A stretch of 12,760 nucleotides of DNA from CAYONZ01 sp964405465 (lineage in GTDB: Bacteria > Bdellovibrionota > Bdellovibrionia > Bdellovibrionales > JAMPXM01). This document shows positions 1-6,344 of the stretch, one piece after another (position 1 is the first letter of the stretch; every line of letters begins with the position of its first letter). Under the pieces are notes generated by a model. That model searched no databases and was not told the origin of the DNA. It saw only the letters and a list, made by a program, of their open reading frames with translations. The position numbers and the translations under genes were made by a program. The DNA is taken from the NCBI GenBank assembly GCA_964405465.1, contig CAYONZ010000074.1, positions 1 through 12,760 of the forward strand. Reading direction: 5' to 3'.

Positions 1-353
1 GTTTTACATCGAGCCGCGATTGAAATAAAACTGACAAGTTTTTTTTCATTCATTTCATAGCCAATCGCCAACTCAGATTCACTGCTATCACACTTCGGGC
101 AACCATCTTCTTCAAGCAAACCTTCACCCGCTATTTCAGCGCTATCGAGGACAAAGAAATGCTTTTCACATTTTTGGCATTCAACCATCAATGGAAACTC
201 ACCTCCCTCGTCAAACAAGGTCCAGCCATTGTGGCCGCAGGAACACTGCACCTCTTTGAAGTCATCAAGATGATCCATCACGTGATCTTTTAAAAAAATC
301 TTAAGATCTGCAACTGACTCTCCAAACAATTCATGTGCGCGTTCTTTCAACAT
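1..353 (-). CDS. Cysteine-rich zinc-ribbon-like protein, 3' end outside window
   Basis: I do not recognise a named family. The visible 117 residues begin MLKERAHELFGE, are acidic, and carry cysteines at about C37, C39, C59, C62, C85, C88 and C116. The CxC and two CxxC spacings point to one or two structural zinc sites, and a partner for C116 may lie beyond the window edge. No signal peptide or membrane segment is visible, so it is probably cytoplasmic. The ATG at 351-353 is chosen because a GAGGTG Shine-Dalgarno sequence sits 7 bases upstream and overlaps the stop codon of the helicase gene. The 11-base gap to that gene suggests co-transcription and translational coupling. A nucleic-acid-related role beside the Rep helicase is plausible from context only. 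Confidence 0.7.
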   Translation of the reverse strand, partial: MLKERAHELFGESVADLKIFLKDHVMDHLDDFKEVQCSCGHNGWTLFDEGGEFPLMVECQKCEKHFFVLDSAEIAGEGLLEEDGCPKCDSSESELAIGYEMNEKKLVSFISIAARCK

Positions 354-364
354 GCCCCATCACC

Positions 365-2404
365 TCATCGATCAAGTTTTTGTGTTTCAATATTCTTATT
401 CAATTTTGCAAAGAGATCTGCAAGCAGCGTTTGTTTTTTGTCGGCCTCAATTGGACGAAATCCCATTTCAAACGTTGTTAAGCTATCGGGTTGAATTTCA
501 AGTAAAAAGCGTGACGGTGCAACCGGGGCCAAACGACCGAAACGTTTTCGCGTTTGTGCTCTGGTTAAAATCAGACGTTTTTTGGCGCGTGTGACACCGA
601 CATAAAACAAGCGACGCTCTTCATCCACATCACTTCCCAAAGTGCGATGAGGTAAAATATCCTCTTCACAGCCAATCAATATCACCGCCGGAAACTCCAG
701 GCCCTTGCAAGCATGCAGAGTGAGCATCTGCACCTTAGGATGTTCTTCGGCTTCATCCATATCCTCACCAGGATCACGAAGCTCCATACAATCGACAAAG
801 TCTAAAAGTGATTCTTTATTGCGCCCACCACGATTGACAAAACTATCAAGCACCCGACCAAAGAGCTCTAAAATCATCCAACGTTTCTCAAGCGACATTG
901 AATCTTTGCTGGTTTGTGCAAGGTGCTCTTTGTAGCCCATCTCTTCAAATCGCGCGACCAGTAACTCACCACAAGTTTTTTGTAGATCTTTATACAAAAC
1001 ATCGTCAGGCAAAACATCGAGAATCTTGAATAGCTGATCAATCGACTCGCCAGTTTTTTCACTGATATCCAGCTCACGCCAGCGCTTCACCGCCTCAACA
1101 AATGAAATATTATGAGTTTGCGCAAAAGCTGCGACCTTATCGATAGTGGTCTCGCCAATTCCTCTTGAAGGTAAATTGATAATTCGGCGCAAGGCCACTT
1201 CATTGGGCTTAAATGCACAACGCAAATAGGCCAGAACATCTTTGGTTTCTTTACGATCAAAAAAACCAGCGCCTCCAGTCAAAGCATATGGAATCTGATT
1301 CTGCCTCAAAATGGCTTCAAGCAAAGCGCCCTGCCCATTTGAACGATACAAAATGGCAACGTCGTTGTATTTAAAACCTTGATCCTGAAAGTAGGTGATG
1401 TGCCTGGCGATTTCCTCGCACTCCATGTCGTCATTTTCATAAACAAAAACTTCGGGCTTCACACCAAATTCAGCATTGGGATCTGGACGCAAAGTTTTAC
1501 CATGACGGGCTGAATTTTTTTGAATCACTTGGTTGGCAATATTCAAAATAGCCGGCGTCGAACGATAGTTGCGCTCAAGTCGAATCACCCGACACTCTTT
1601 GAAGTTTTTTGGAAAATCTAAAATATTACTTACACAAGCGCCACGCCAGCCATAGATCGATTGATCATCGTCCCCAACGACCGCGATATTCTGATGTTGT
1701 TCAACGAGCGACTGCACCAAGCGAAACTGTGTGCGATTGGTGTCTTGAAACTCATCCACCATCAAATGCTTAAAGGTCGATTGCATCTGCTCCAAAATTT
1801 CTGGATGATTCTGAAACAACTCAAGCGGCCGCAAAAGCAACCCCTCAAAATCAACAACTCCCAAGAGATCGAGCTGTTTAATATATTTAGGCAGAAGCAC
1901 TTCGACCATCGCTTCATAGTCATCGTCAGACTTTGCCTTGCGCTGCCCGACCGCTCGCCAATCGTTCATCATCGACAAGATCTTTTCAACCTTGAACGCA
2001 TCTTTCGAAGTGTTCTTCACATTGATCATTAACTCTTTGAGAATACCTTGTGAGTCTCCTTGATCAATCACGCCAAAGGATTGCGGAAGTGCCGCTTGTT
2101 TATGAAACTTGCGTAGAGTCTTGAGCCCAAACGAATGAAACGTTCCTGTCCAAAGGTCTTTAGCTGGGGCGCCGACCTTATGCCCAACTCGATGTTTAAG
2201 CTCACGTGCGGCCTTGGTGGTAAACGTCAGAACACAGATCTCTTTCGCTTTGATTTTTTGACTTTGCAAAATGTGACCGGTTCGCGAAACCAAAACCGTG
2301 GTCTTACCACTTCCCGCCCCCGCTAAAATCAAAAGCGGTTTTTCAATATGCAATACCGCTTCTTTCTGTTCAGGGTTTAATCCCTGAGTCCAATCGTGCT
2401 TCAT
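365..2404 (-). CDS. rep: ATP-dependent DNA helicase Rep (superfamily 1A, UvrD/Rep family)
   Basis: This is a complete 679-aa 3'-to-5' DNA helicase, acting in replication restart and in clearing proteins ahead of replication forks. The motifs appear in family order: Q-motif region LNPEQKEAV (9-17), Walker A AGAGSGKT (28-35), LTFTTKAARELK (59-70), TFHSFG (88-93), motif II DEFQDTN (217-223), motif III GDDDQSIYGWRGA (244-256), motif IV LERNYRS (276-282), motif V LTLHACKGLEFP (561-572) and motif VI VGVTRAKK (602-609). The length (E. coli Rep is 673 aa), the lack of the extra C-terminal Tudor-like tail of UvrD/PcrA, and the FGRLAPVAPSRFLLE segment after motif VI all favour Rep over UvrD. A near-consensus -10 hexamer, CATAAT on the minus strand (2418-2423), lies 13 bases upstream of the ATG, implying a very short leader. 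The zinc protein gene follows directly. Confidence 0.93.
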   Translation of the reverse strand: MKHDWTQGLNPEQKEAVLHIEKPLLILAGAGSGKTTVLVSRTGHILQSQKIKAKEICVLTFTTKAARELKHRVGHKVGAPAKDLWTGTFHSFGLKTLRKFHKQAALPQSFGVIDQGDSQGILKELMINVKNTSKDAFKVEKILSMMNDWRAVGQRKAKSDDDYEAMVEVLLPKYIKQLDLLGVVDFEGLLLRPLELFQNHPEILEQMQSTFKHLMVDEFQDTNRTQFRLVQSLVEQHQNIAVVGDDDQSIYGWRGACVSNILDFPKNFKECRVIRLERNYRSTPAILNIANQVIQKNSARHGKTLRPDPNAEFGVKPEVFVYENDDMECEEIARHITYFQDQGFKYNDVAILYRSNGQGALLEAILRQNQIPYALTGGAGFFDRKETKDVLAYLRCAFKPNEVALRRIINLPSRGIGETTIDKVAAFAQTHNISFVEAVKRWRELDISEKTGESIDQLFKILDVLPDDVLYKDLQKTCGELLVARFEEMGYKEHLAQTSKDSMSLEKRWMILELFGRVLDSFVNRGGRNKESLLDFVDCMELRDPGEDMDEAEEHPKVQMLTLHACKGLEFPAVILIGCEEDILPHRTLGSDVDEERRLFYVGVTRAKKRLILTRAQTRKRFGRLAPVAPSRFLLEIQPDSLTTFEMGFRPIEADKKQTLLADLFAKLNKNIETQKLDR

Positions 2405-2724
2405 CCGTGATCCCGAAATTATGGTGTTGAGGTGGCTTGCGAAAAACTCGCACTCTTTGGAATAACTAAATCAGGACCAGAGATTGATGTCTATTTGAAA
2501 GTGCAAAAGCCGCGAGTGATGCTGAAACGCTCAACACGAGCGAAGTGATTCTTTAACGAACTCGACGAATGTCGGCATGCAGATGGTCGTGATTTAGAGC
2601 ACAAAGTCTAAATATTGGGCAACAAGACTTTCTTGACCCTGAATACATGATTATGCTTGATACAAGTCGCTTTTTTTTAACCGAATTGATACGCCAAGAA
2701 AACAAAAACGAGCGGAGCCACGAG
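2405..2724. other. 320-base intergenic region with possible decayed reading frame
   Basis: No convincing intact gene lies here. It separates the divergent helicase and L,D-transpeptidase genes and should hold both promoters. Plus-strand frame 2411-2611 is open apart from a single TGA at 2546-2548 and reads as protein-like on both sides (for example CEKLALFGITKSGPEIDVYL before the stop and FFNELDECRHADGRDLEHKV after it). It has no good ribosome binding site, so it may be a gene remnant or chance. A small hairpin, CGCTC-AACAC-GAGCG, lies in 2528-2542. TTGACC at 2633-2638 resembles a -35 box, but no good -10 follows at 17 bases. Confidence 0.4.
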
Positions 2725-3498
2725 ATGACACCTAGACGTACCACATGGACCAGTCTGCTGAGCTGTAAATGGAGCAATCGATTGATCTGTAAACTCACCC
2801 GCAACCGATTTAAGAATCGGCAAGCTCAAATTGGTTGCTGTATCATGATCATGCAACTGATCACCCAAATACCTCTCGCTCAAGCCAGGGGAATAATCAA
2901 AAGGCCAGCGGATCCAGCTGCAATCGAAGGGCGTTTTCCTCGGGAAGATCTCTCGACTGACCAAGCGGCGAAGATTCAGAGTTTTATAGATCATCACTCG
3001 AGTTCACAGTGCCACCTGCTTCCGCATCTGGCAAAGTCTGCCCTACTTCAACCTTTGGCCGCAGGACAATTGATTGACTACCTTTTGGTCGATAAATCTC
3101 GCCGGCTTGTCCACGCACTTTCAGGCCCACAGTTGGTGCGCACCTATCGCGCAGCCTTTGGCCCCAACCCACACGGCCCCAAAACTGAAGAGGGCGATGG
3201 CAAAACACCTGAAGGAATTTACTTTCTGACATTTAAAAACAATCGCAGCGACTATCACCTTTCGATGAAAATCAGCTATCCCAACCAAAGAGATCTCGAG
3301 AACTCATCACGCAATCATACCAGTACCGGAAGTGATATTATGGTACATGGGTTGCCATCGAACTCCTTTAAGAGATTGTTTATCAATCATCCAAAACAGA
3401 ACTGGACCCGAGGATGTGTGGCCGTTTCAGATCGTGAGATTGAAGAACTCTACACAGCCACTCCAATTGGCACTCTGATTGAGATTTGTCCAAACTAA
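2725..3498 (+). CDS. Exported L,D-transpeptidase (YkuD / YafK-like)
   Basis: A 257-aa periplasmic enzyme of the YkuD fold. L,D-transpeptidases form 3-3 peptidoglycan cross-links or attach lipoproteins to peptidoglycan; YafK-type members are also reported to cleave such attachments, so the exact reaction is open. Catalytic residues are visible: H208 in MVHG and C231 in WTRGCVAVSDREIEELY, with the upstream GDGKTPEG block at 157-164. The ATG at 2725 is chosen over the in-frame one at 2647 because GGAG (2714-2717) sits 7 bases upstream. The N-terminus has a long basic stretch, then a hydrophobic core at about 36-50 and AQA-R at 52-55, consistent with a signal peptide that has an unusually long n-region, or a membrane anchor. 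A rho-independent terminator follows. Confidence 0.88.
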   Translation: MTPRRTTWTSLLSCKWSNRLICKLTRNRFKNRQAQIGCCIMIMQLITQIPLAQARGIIKRPADPAAIEGRFPREDLSTDQAAKIQSFIDHHSSSQCHLLPHLAKSALLQPLAAGQLIDYLLVDKSRRLVHALSGPQLVRTYRAAFGPNPHGPKTEEGDGKTPEGIYFLTFKNNRSDYHLSMKISYPNQRDLENSSRNHTSTGSDIMVHGLPSNSFKRLFINHPKQNWTRGCVAVSDREIEELYTATPIGTLIEICPN

Positions 3499-3541
3499 AG
3501 AGATATCCAAACTGAACAGAATCGCTTGGTTTTATGCATAC

Positions 3542-3573
3542 AAAAAAAGCAGCTTTTAAGCTGCTTTTTTTTT
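3542..3573. terminator. Bidirectional rho-independent terminator
   Basis: Stem GCAGCTT (3549-3555), loop TT, stem AAGCTGC (3558-3564), flanked by A7 on the left (3542-3548) and T9 on the right (3565-3573). The A and T tracts pair and also provide a U-tract on either strand. It lies between two convergent genes, so it should end the L,D-transpeptidase transcript on the plus strand and the 3627-4046 gene transcript on the minus strand. Confidence 0.9.
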
Positions 3574-3626
3574 GCCATTTTTAGGCTGCTTTTGATTGAG
3601 GTTGGAGATTTAATTCAACGGGAGAC

Positions 3627-4046
3627 TTATGTACGTCCGTGAACCAACGAAACCGGTCCACTCTCGAAAATCACTTCGATTTTCTCGTTGGTCGCCAAAG
3701 TTACAACTCCCAAACCAAACTTCGGATGATCAATCACCGCATTGTTTGTGAACTTTGCTTTCATCGAATACGGTTGAGATTTTGCGGCATTCATTTTCTC
3801 TTTTAAGCCAATCCAAACCGCACCATGATCTACCTTCGAAGAAGAGGTTTTCTTGGTCACCTTTTTGCGCTCTTGCGCTTTTGGCAATTTAAAAGTTTTA
3901 GATGCTCCACAAACCTCACATTTAACTTTTGCACTGTTTGCAGAAGTATGGGCCGTGACCACATGAAAGCGATCAACTCCGCACTTTTTGCAAGGAAGAT
4001 GGATATTCTTAGCTACTGGGGGAAGAACCAACATATCTTTACTCAT
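3627..4046 (-). CDS. Zinc-ribbon protein with C-terminal SH3/CarD-like beta-barrel segment
   Basis: A 139-aa cytoplasmic protein with three parts. An N-terminal zinc ribbon is marked by C19-K-K-C22 and C43-E-V-C46. A lysine/serine-rich linker (about 52-72) resembles a flexible nucleic-acid-binding tail. The C-terminus, about 95-139, reads NNAVIDHPKFGLGVV, then KIEVIFESGPVSLVHG. This H-x-x-FG-x-G-V, then V-x-F-x-x-G, pattern is typical of small barrel domains such as CarD-like or UvrD C-terminal folds, which bind RNA polymerase or nucleic acid. DNA- or RNAP-linked function is inference; no specific family name is certain. There is no clear Shine-Dalgarno sequence, and a -10-like hexamer lies only 8 bases upstream of the ATG. 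Confidence 0.78.
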   Translation of the reverse strand: MSKDMLVLPPVAKNIHLPCKKCGVDRFHVVTAHTSANSAKVKCEVCGASKTFKLPKAQERKKVTKKTSSSKVDHGAVWIGLKEKMNAAKSQPYSMKAKFTNNAVIDHPKFGLGVVTLATNEKIEVIFESGPVSLVHGRT

Positions 4047-4054
4047 AGGGACTC

Positions 4055-4060
4055 AGAATA
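4055..4060 (-). promoter_or_regulatory. Extended -10 candidate for the 3627-4046 gene, near-leaderless
   Basis: On the minus strand the bases read TGC-TATTCT, an extended -10 form with TATTCT at 4060-4055. A start site about 7 bases downstream would fall at roughly 4048, two bases before the ATG at 4046. No good -35 is visible. The gene also lacks a spaced Shine-Dalgarno sequence, which fits a leaderless mRNA. Confidence 0.3.
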
Positions 4061-4144
4061 GCAGAGATCTCCACGCTTGGGTAGTAATTGCCTCGGTATT
4101 CGCTCAATTCGATGCGCTGCCCACGGACTTAGGTTTGAGTGCCC

Positions 4145-4648
4145 TCACCCAAAAATACTCACCTGAAGTGGAATTCGCTGGGCTGTTTTAAAAACTTGAC
4201 TCACCAGAGCTTTCGGGATCACCAGAGCACAGCTCTCGTCCTCGGCGGTCTCAATAATCACCAATCGATGCCCCTTTTGCTCAAGTGCCGAATCAATGTG
4301 CCAAAGAGTCGACTCCAGATCTAGAGGTGGATAGGTTTGGGCCTGAAAATCAAGATCGAGTCCACGCTTAGCAAGGACCCGAGGTAGCTGCACTCGGATC
4401 TCGTCAAAATTATTTTGATCAAAGAGCAGAGCGACGTCTTCGTGATGAAGGACATCTGTTATAGCATAGACATACATCTCCGGCCATGGCTCACCAACTT
4501 CTGGTAAAAAATTAAGAAGATAATCGTGAGGATTGTCGAGTGCACTTTTGACAATATCACGGGCGAACAAATACGAGCTACGATTCTGTGGCCCACATAC
4601 CAAATCTAAAAACTGATCAAGTGCTTGACGGTCAATCTGACTAGACAT
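4145..4648 (-). CDS. Unrecognised 167-aa cytoplasmic protein
   Basis: I do not recognise this protein. It starts MSSQIDRQALDQFLDLVCG, is acidic, and has no signal peptide or membrane helix. Recognisable features are few: a helical, aspartate/leucine-rich N-terminal half and a C-terminal segment, HRLVIIETAEDESCALVIPK, that looks like alternating beta strands. The ATG at 4646-4648 is preferred over the longer TTG at 4684. The TTG has no ribosome binding site and would lie upstream of the likely transcription start. The ATG follows CATAATAGGGGG, so either the G-run acts as a badly spaced Shine-Dalgarno or the transcript is leaderless. It diverges from the 300-aa gene at 4725 across a region with nested inverted repeats, so the two may share a regulator. 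Confidence 0.65.
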   Translation of the reverse strand: MSSQIDRQALDQFLDLVCGPQNRSSYLFARDIVKSALDNPHDYLLNFLPEVGEPWPEMYVYAITDVLHHEDVALLFDQNNFDEIRVQLPRVLAKRGLDLDFQAQTYPPLDLESTLWHIDSALEQKGHRLVIIETAEDESCALVIPKALVSQVFKTAQRIPLQVSIFG

Positions 4649-4654
4649 CCCCCT

Positions 4655-4684
4655 ATTATGAGGTTGATTTTCGATGGCATGCAA
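4655..4684 (-). promoter_or_regulatory. Promoter candidate for the 4145-4648 gene
   Basis: On the minus strand, TTGCAT (4684-4679) is followed by an 18-base spacer and CATAAT (4660-4655), five of six matches to the -10 consensus. The -10 ends six bases before the ATG at 4648, so transcription would start at or next to the start codon. The inverted repeat at 4671-4712 covers the -35 and spacer, the classic place for a repressor or activator site. Confidence 0.4.
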
Positions 4685-4712
4685 GAAAAACTCTACATAG
4701 AGTCGCCATCGA
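4671..4712. repeat. Nested inverted repeats between divergent genes (operator-like)
   Basis: Outer arms TCGATGGC (4671-4678) and GCCATCGA (4705-4712) are a perfect 8-bp inverted repeat. Inside lies a second perfect one, CTCTA-CA-TAGAG (4691-4702). The right outer arm abuts the AAAGGA ribosome binding site of the gene at 4725, and the left arm lies within the opposite promoter candidate. It could be an operator for a dimeric regulator serving both genes, or an mRNA hairpin near the ribosome binding site of the plus-strand gene. Confidence 0.55.
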
Positions 4713-4724
4713 AAGGATTCCGAG

Positions 4725-5627
4725 ATGCAAGATTCTAGATTTAAGACTTCGCTTTTCGAAAACGAAAAATTAGCGGCAAAATTGAGCTGGATGCGCGACT
4801 ACGATATCCGCCCCTATGTGTTTGTGCGCGATGAAAATCGTATAGAAAAATCTGGAGATCTACATAGCTCAGTCGACTGGTTTCCACATGATCGCATTTA
4901 CAAAGACCCACTTCGCATGGTTGAGGTGGGTTTTGCTGATCAAATTCTCAAACTTGAAGCCTTGGCATTTGGGCCAAGTGGAATGGCCATGCCCCGTTGG
5001 GTGTTTTATGATTGCGCCATTGTTCCGGGGTTTGTCGCTGGCTTCGCGGCACGAACAGCAAGTCTTCCGCTCGAGACCAAAAAATTATTGCAAGTGGATG
5101 ATAGCCTAGAATGGACTCCACTTTCTCTTTTCATTATCATCCCTACCATGCGCGGAACGGGCGAGTGGGTCGCCCACAACCTTTGTTCAGTTAATAGTAT
5201 TTTGCCTAAAGAACTTCAATACTATGGAATTGGCTATCTTTCAAAAGCGTTTGGCCTTTGGTACGCGAATGTGCAAACCTGTATCGGCATGACTCAGTGG
5301 ACCTCTCCATCCGTTCGCTTGCATTCGTACTTTGGCGACTTTGAAGTCCTCACCTCTTACACTCCAGTACACTCTTATGGCATGACACTCACCTATCGCC
5401 TGAATGTCGAGCCAGCAAGCTGGGGGCACTTTTTTTTAAAACAGCCACGCGAAGGCTTTCAAACCAATCATGTGCCCGCAGGCTTTATGGTGGATCGCGC
5501 GAACGAAAAAAGCTTAATTGAATTTCAAAAGAAACTCGAGGCTGGCGAAGGACCATTTTACCTCGACAGCCGAGAAACTGTCGTCAAAGAATTAACCGAA
5601 CCGCTGACCATCTATCGAAAAATTTAA
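4725..5627 (+). CDS. Unrecognised 300-aa protein
   Basis: I cannot assign a family. The protein is soluble-looking, rich in Trp, Tyr and Phe, with no signal peptide. Mildly hydrophobic stretches occur at about 84-108 (including PRWVFYDCAIVPGFVAGFAA) and 130-142 (LSLFIIIPTMRG), more like buried strands than membrane helices. The segment LSKAFGLWYANVQTCIG near 174-190 and the aromatic strand-like block after it suggest an enzyme-type alpha/beta fold. That is impression, not evidence of function. The ATG at 4725 is supported by AAAGGA at 4712-4717, 7 bases upstream. The gene stands alone, divergent from the 167-aa gene and convergent, with a 16-base gap, on the acyltransferase gene. I see no hairpin terminator in that gap. 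Confidence 0.75.
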   Translation: MQDSRFKTSLFENEKLAAKLSWMRDYDIRPYVFVRDENRIEKSGDLHSSVDWFPHDRIYKDPLRMVEVGFADQILKLEALAFGPSGMAMPRWVFYDCAIVPGFVAGFAARTASLPLETKKLLQVDDSLEWTPLSLFIIIPTMRGTGEWVAHNLCSVNSILPKELQYYGIGYLSKAFGLWYANVQTCIGMTQWTSPSVRLHSYFGDFEVLTSYTPVHSYGMTLTYRLNVEPASWGHFFLKQPREGFQTNHVPAGFMVDRANEKSLIEFQKKLEAGEGPFYLDSRETVVKELTEPLTIYRKI

Positions 5628-5643
5628 ACTCTGACGATCGCTT

Positions 5644-6306
5644 CTAAGTGCCCGACTTGATAGGCTTGGCAGGAACGCCTCCCCAAACTTCACCGGCTGG
5701 AATGACTGTTTTCTTAGGTAAAACGGCACCCGCAGCCAAAGCTGAGCCATCTTCAAGGCGACAGCCAGACATCACAATGGCGTGGGCCCCAATCGTCACA
5801 TGATTTCCAATCACGATGCGGTCATGTGCCAAGTCGTCACCTTCAATTTGATGCGGAATCAATACTGAGTTGTAGCCACAAACCGAATGATCACCGATCT
5901 CAACCAAACTCGGATCAAATATCATTCCGCTTGAATAGCTATTGACACCCATCTTGGCTCCCAGAGCTTTGAAAATCACTTTTCGTAACGGCGTTGGTAA
6001 ACTCGCAAACATCATCAGTGGGTAAAAAAACATTAAGTTATGTGACAGATAAATGTGGTAGTGAAATTCTTCTTTCGAATCTTTCTCGATGGGACCAATA
6101 GGCAGCGGAAAAAACGCAAGATGCAAACGCATCCACAAAAGTTCAAACCCAAAAAACAAAATCAGCAACAATAAAAGAAAGGGCCACGAAGTCCAAGCCC
6201 ACTCCAATGGCAACGAAACACGATATGCGCAAAAGACCGATAGAACCAGAGAAAGCACCATCAGCACCAAGCCCCAAAAAATCTCAATATTTTTTATTTT
6301 GCGCAT
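5644..6306 (-). CDS. Membrane-anchored hexapeptide-repeat acyltransferase
   Basis: A 220-aa protein with two predicted membrane helices (about 9-30 and 41-58), then a left-handed beta-helix domain from roughly 111 onward. The repeat pattern is visible as VEIGDHSVCGYNSVL, IVIGNHVTIGAHAIVMSG and LAAGAVLPKKT. The C-terminal WGGVPAKPI (208-216) is a hallmark of acetyl- and acyltransferases of the LacA/CysE/NodL type. Family members move acyl groups from CoA to sugars or small alcohols; the substrate here is not readable from sequence. The catalytic His is not certain, though H169 in TIGAHAIV or H132 in GVNS-region context could serve. It lies 38 bases downstream of the histidine kinase gene on the same strand, so it may be the third gene of that operon. 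The membrane anchor suggests envelope lipid or polysaccharide modification. Confidence 0.83.
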   Translation of the reverse strand: MRKIKNIEIFWGLVLMVLSLVLSVFCAYRVSLPLEWAWTSWPFLLLLLILFFGFELLWMRLHLAFFPLPIGPIEKDSKEEFHYHIYLSHNLMFFYPLMMFASLPTPLRKVIFKALGAKMGVNSYSSGMIFDPSLVEIGDHSVCGYNSVLIPHQIEGDDLAHDRIVIGNHVTIGAHAIVMSGCRLEDGSALAAGAVLPKKTVIPAGEVWGGVPAKPIKSGT

Positions 6307-6344
6307 ACCCTAGGCTAACTGCAACTTGATTTGAAGGCAACTTT

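Noticed and set aside
352..594. Plus-strand reading frames opposite the helicase, kinase and hutI genes
   Set aside because: They are shadows of genes with complete motif sets on the other strand and lack ribosome binding sites.
2647..2724. A longer N-terminus for the L,D-transpeptidase from the ATG at 2647
   Set aside because: No ribosome binding site there, while GGAG sits 7 bases before the in-frame ATG at 2725.
4649..4684. A TTG start at 4684 for the 167-aa gene
   Set aside because: No ribosome binding site, and the codons would fall within the promoter candidate and inverted repeat.
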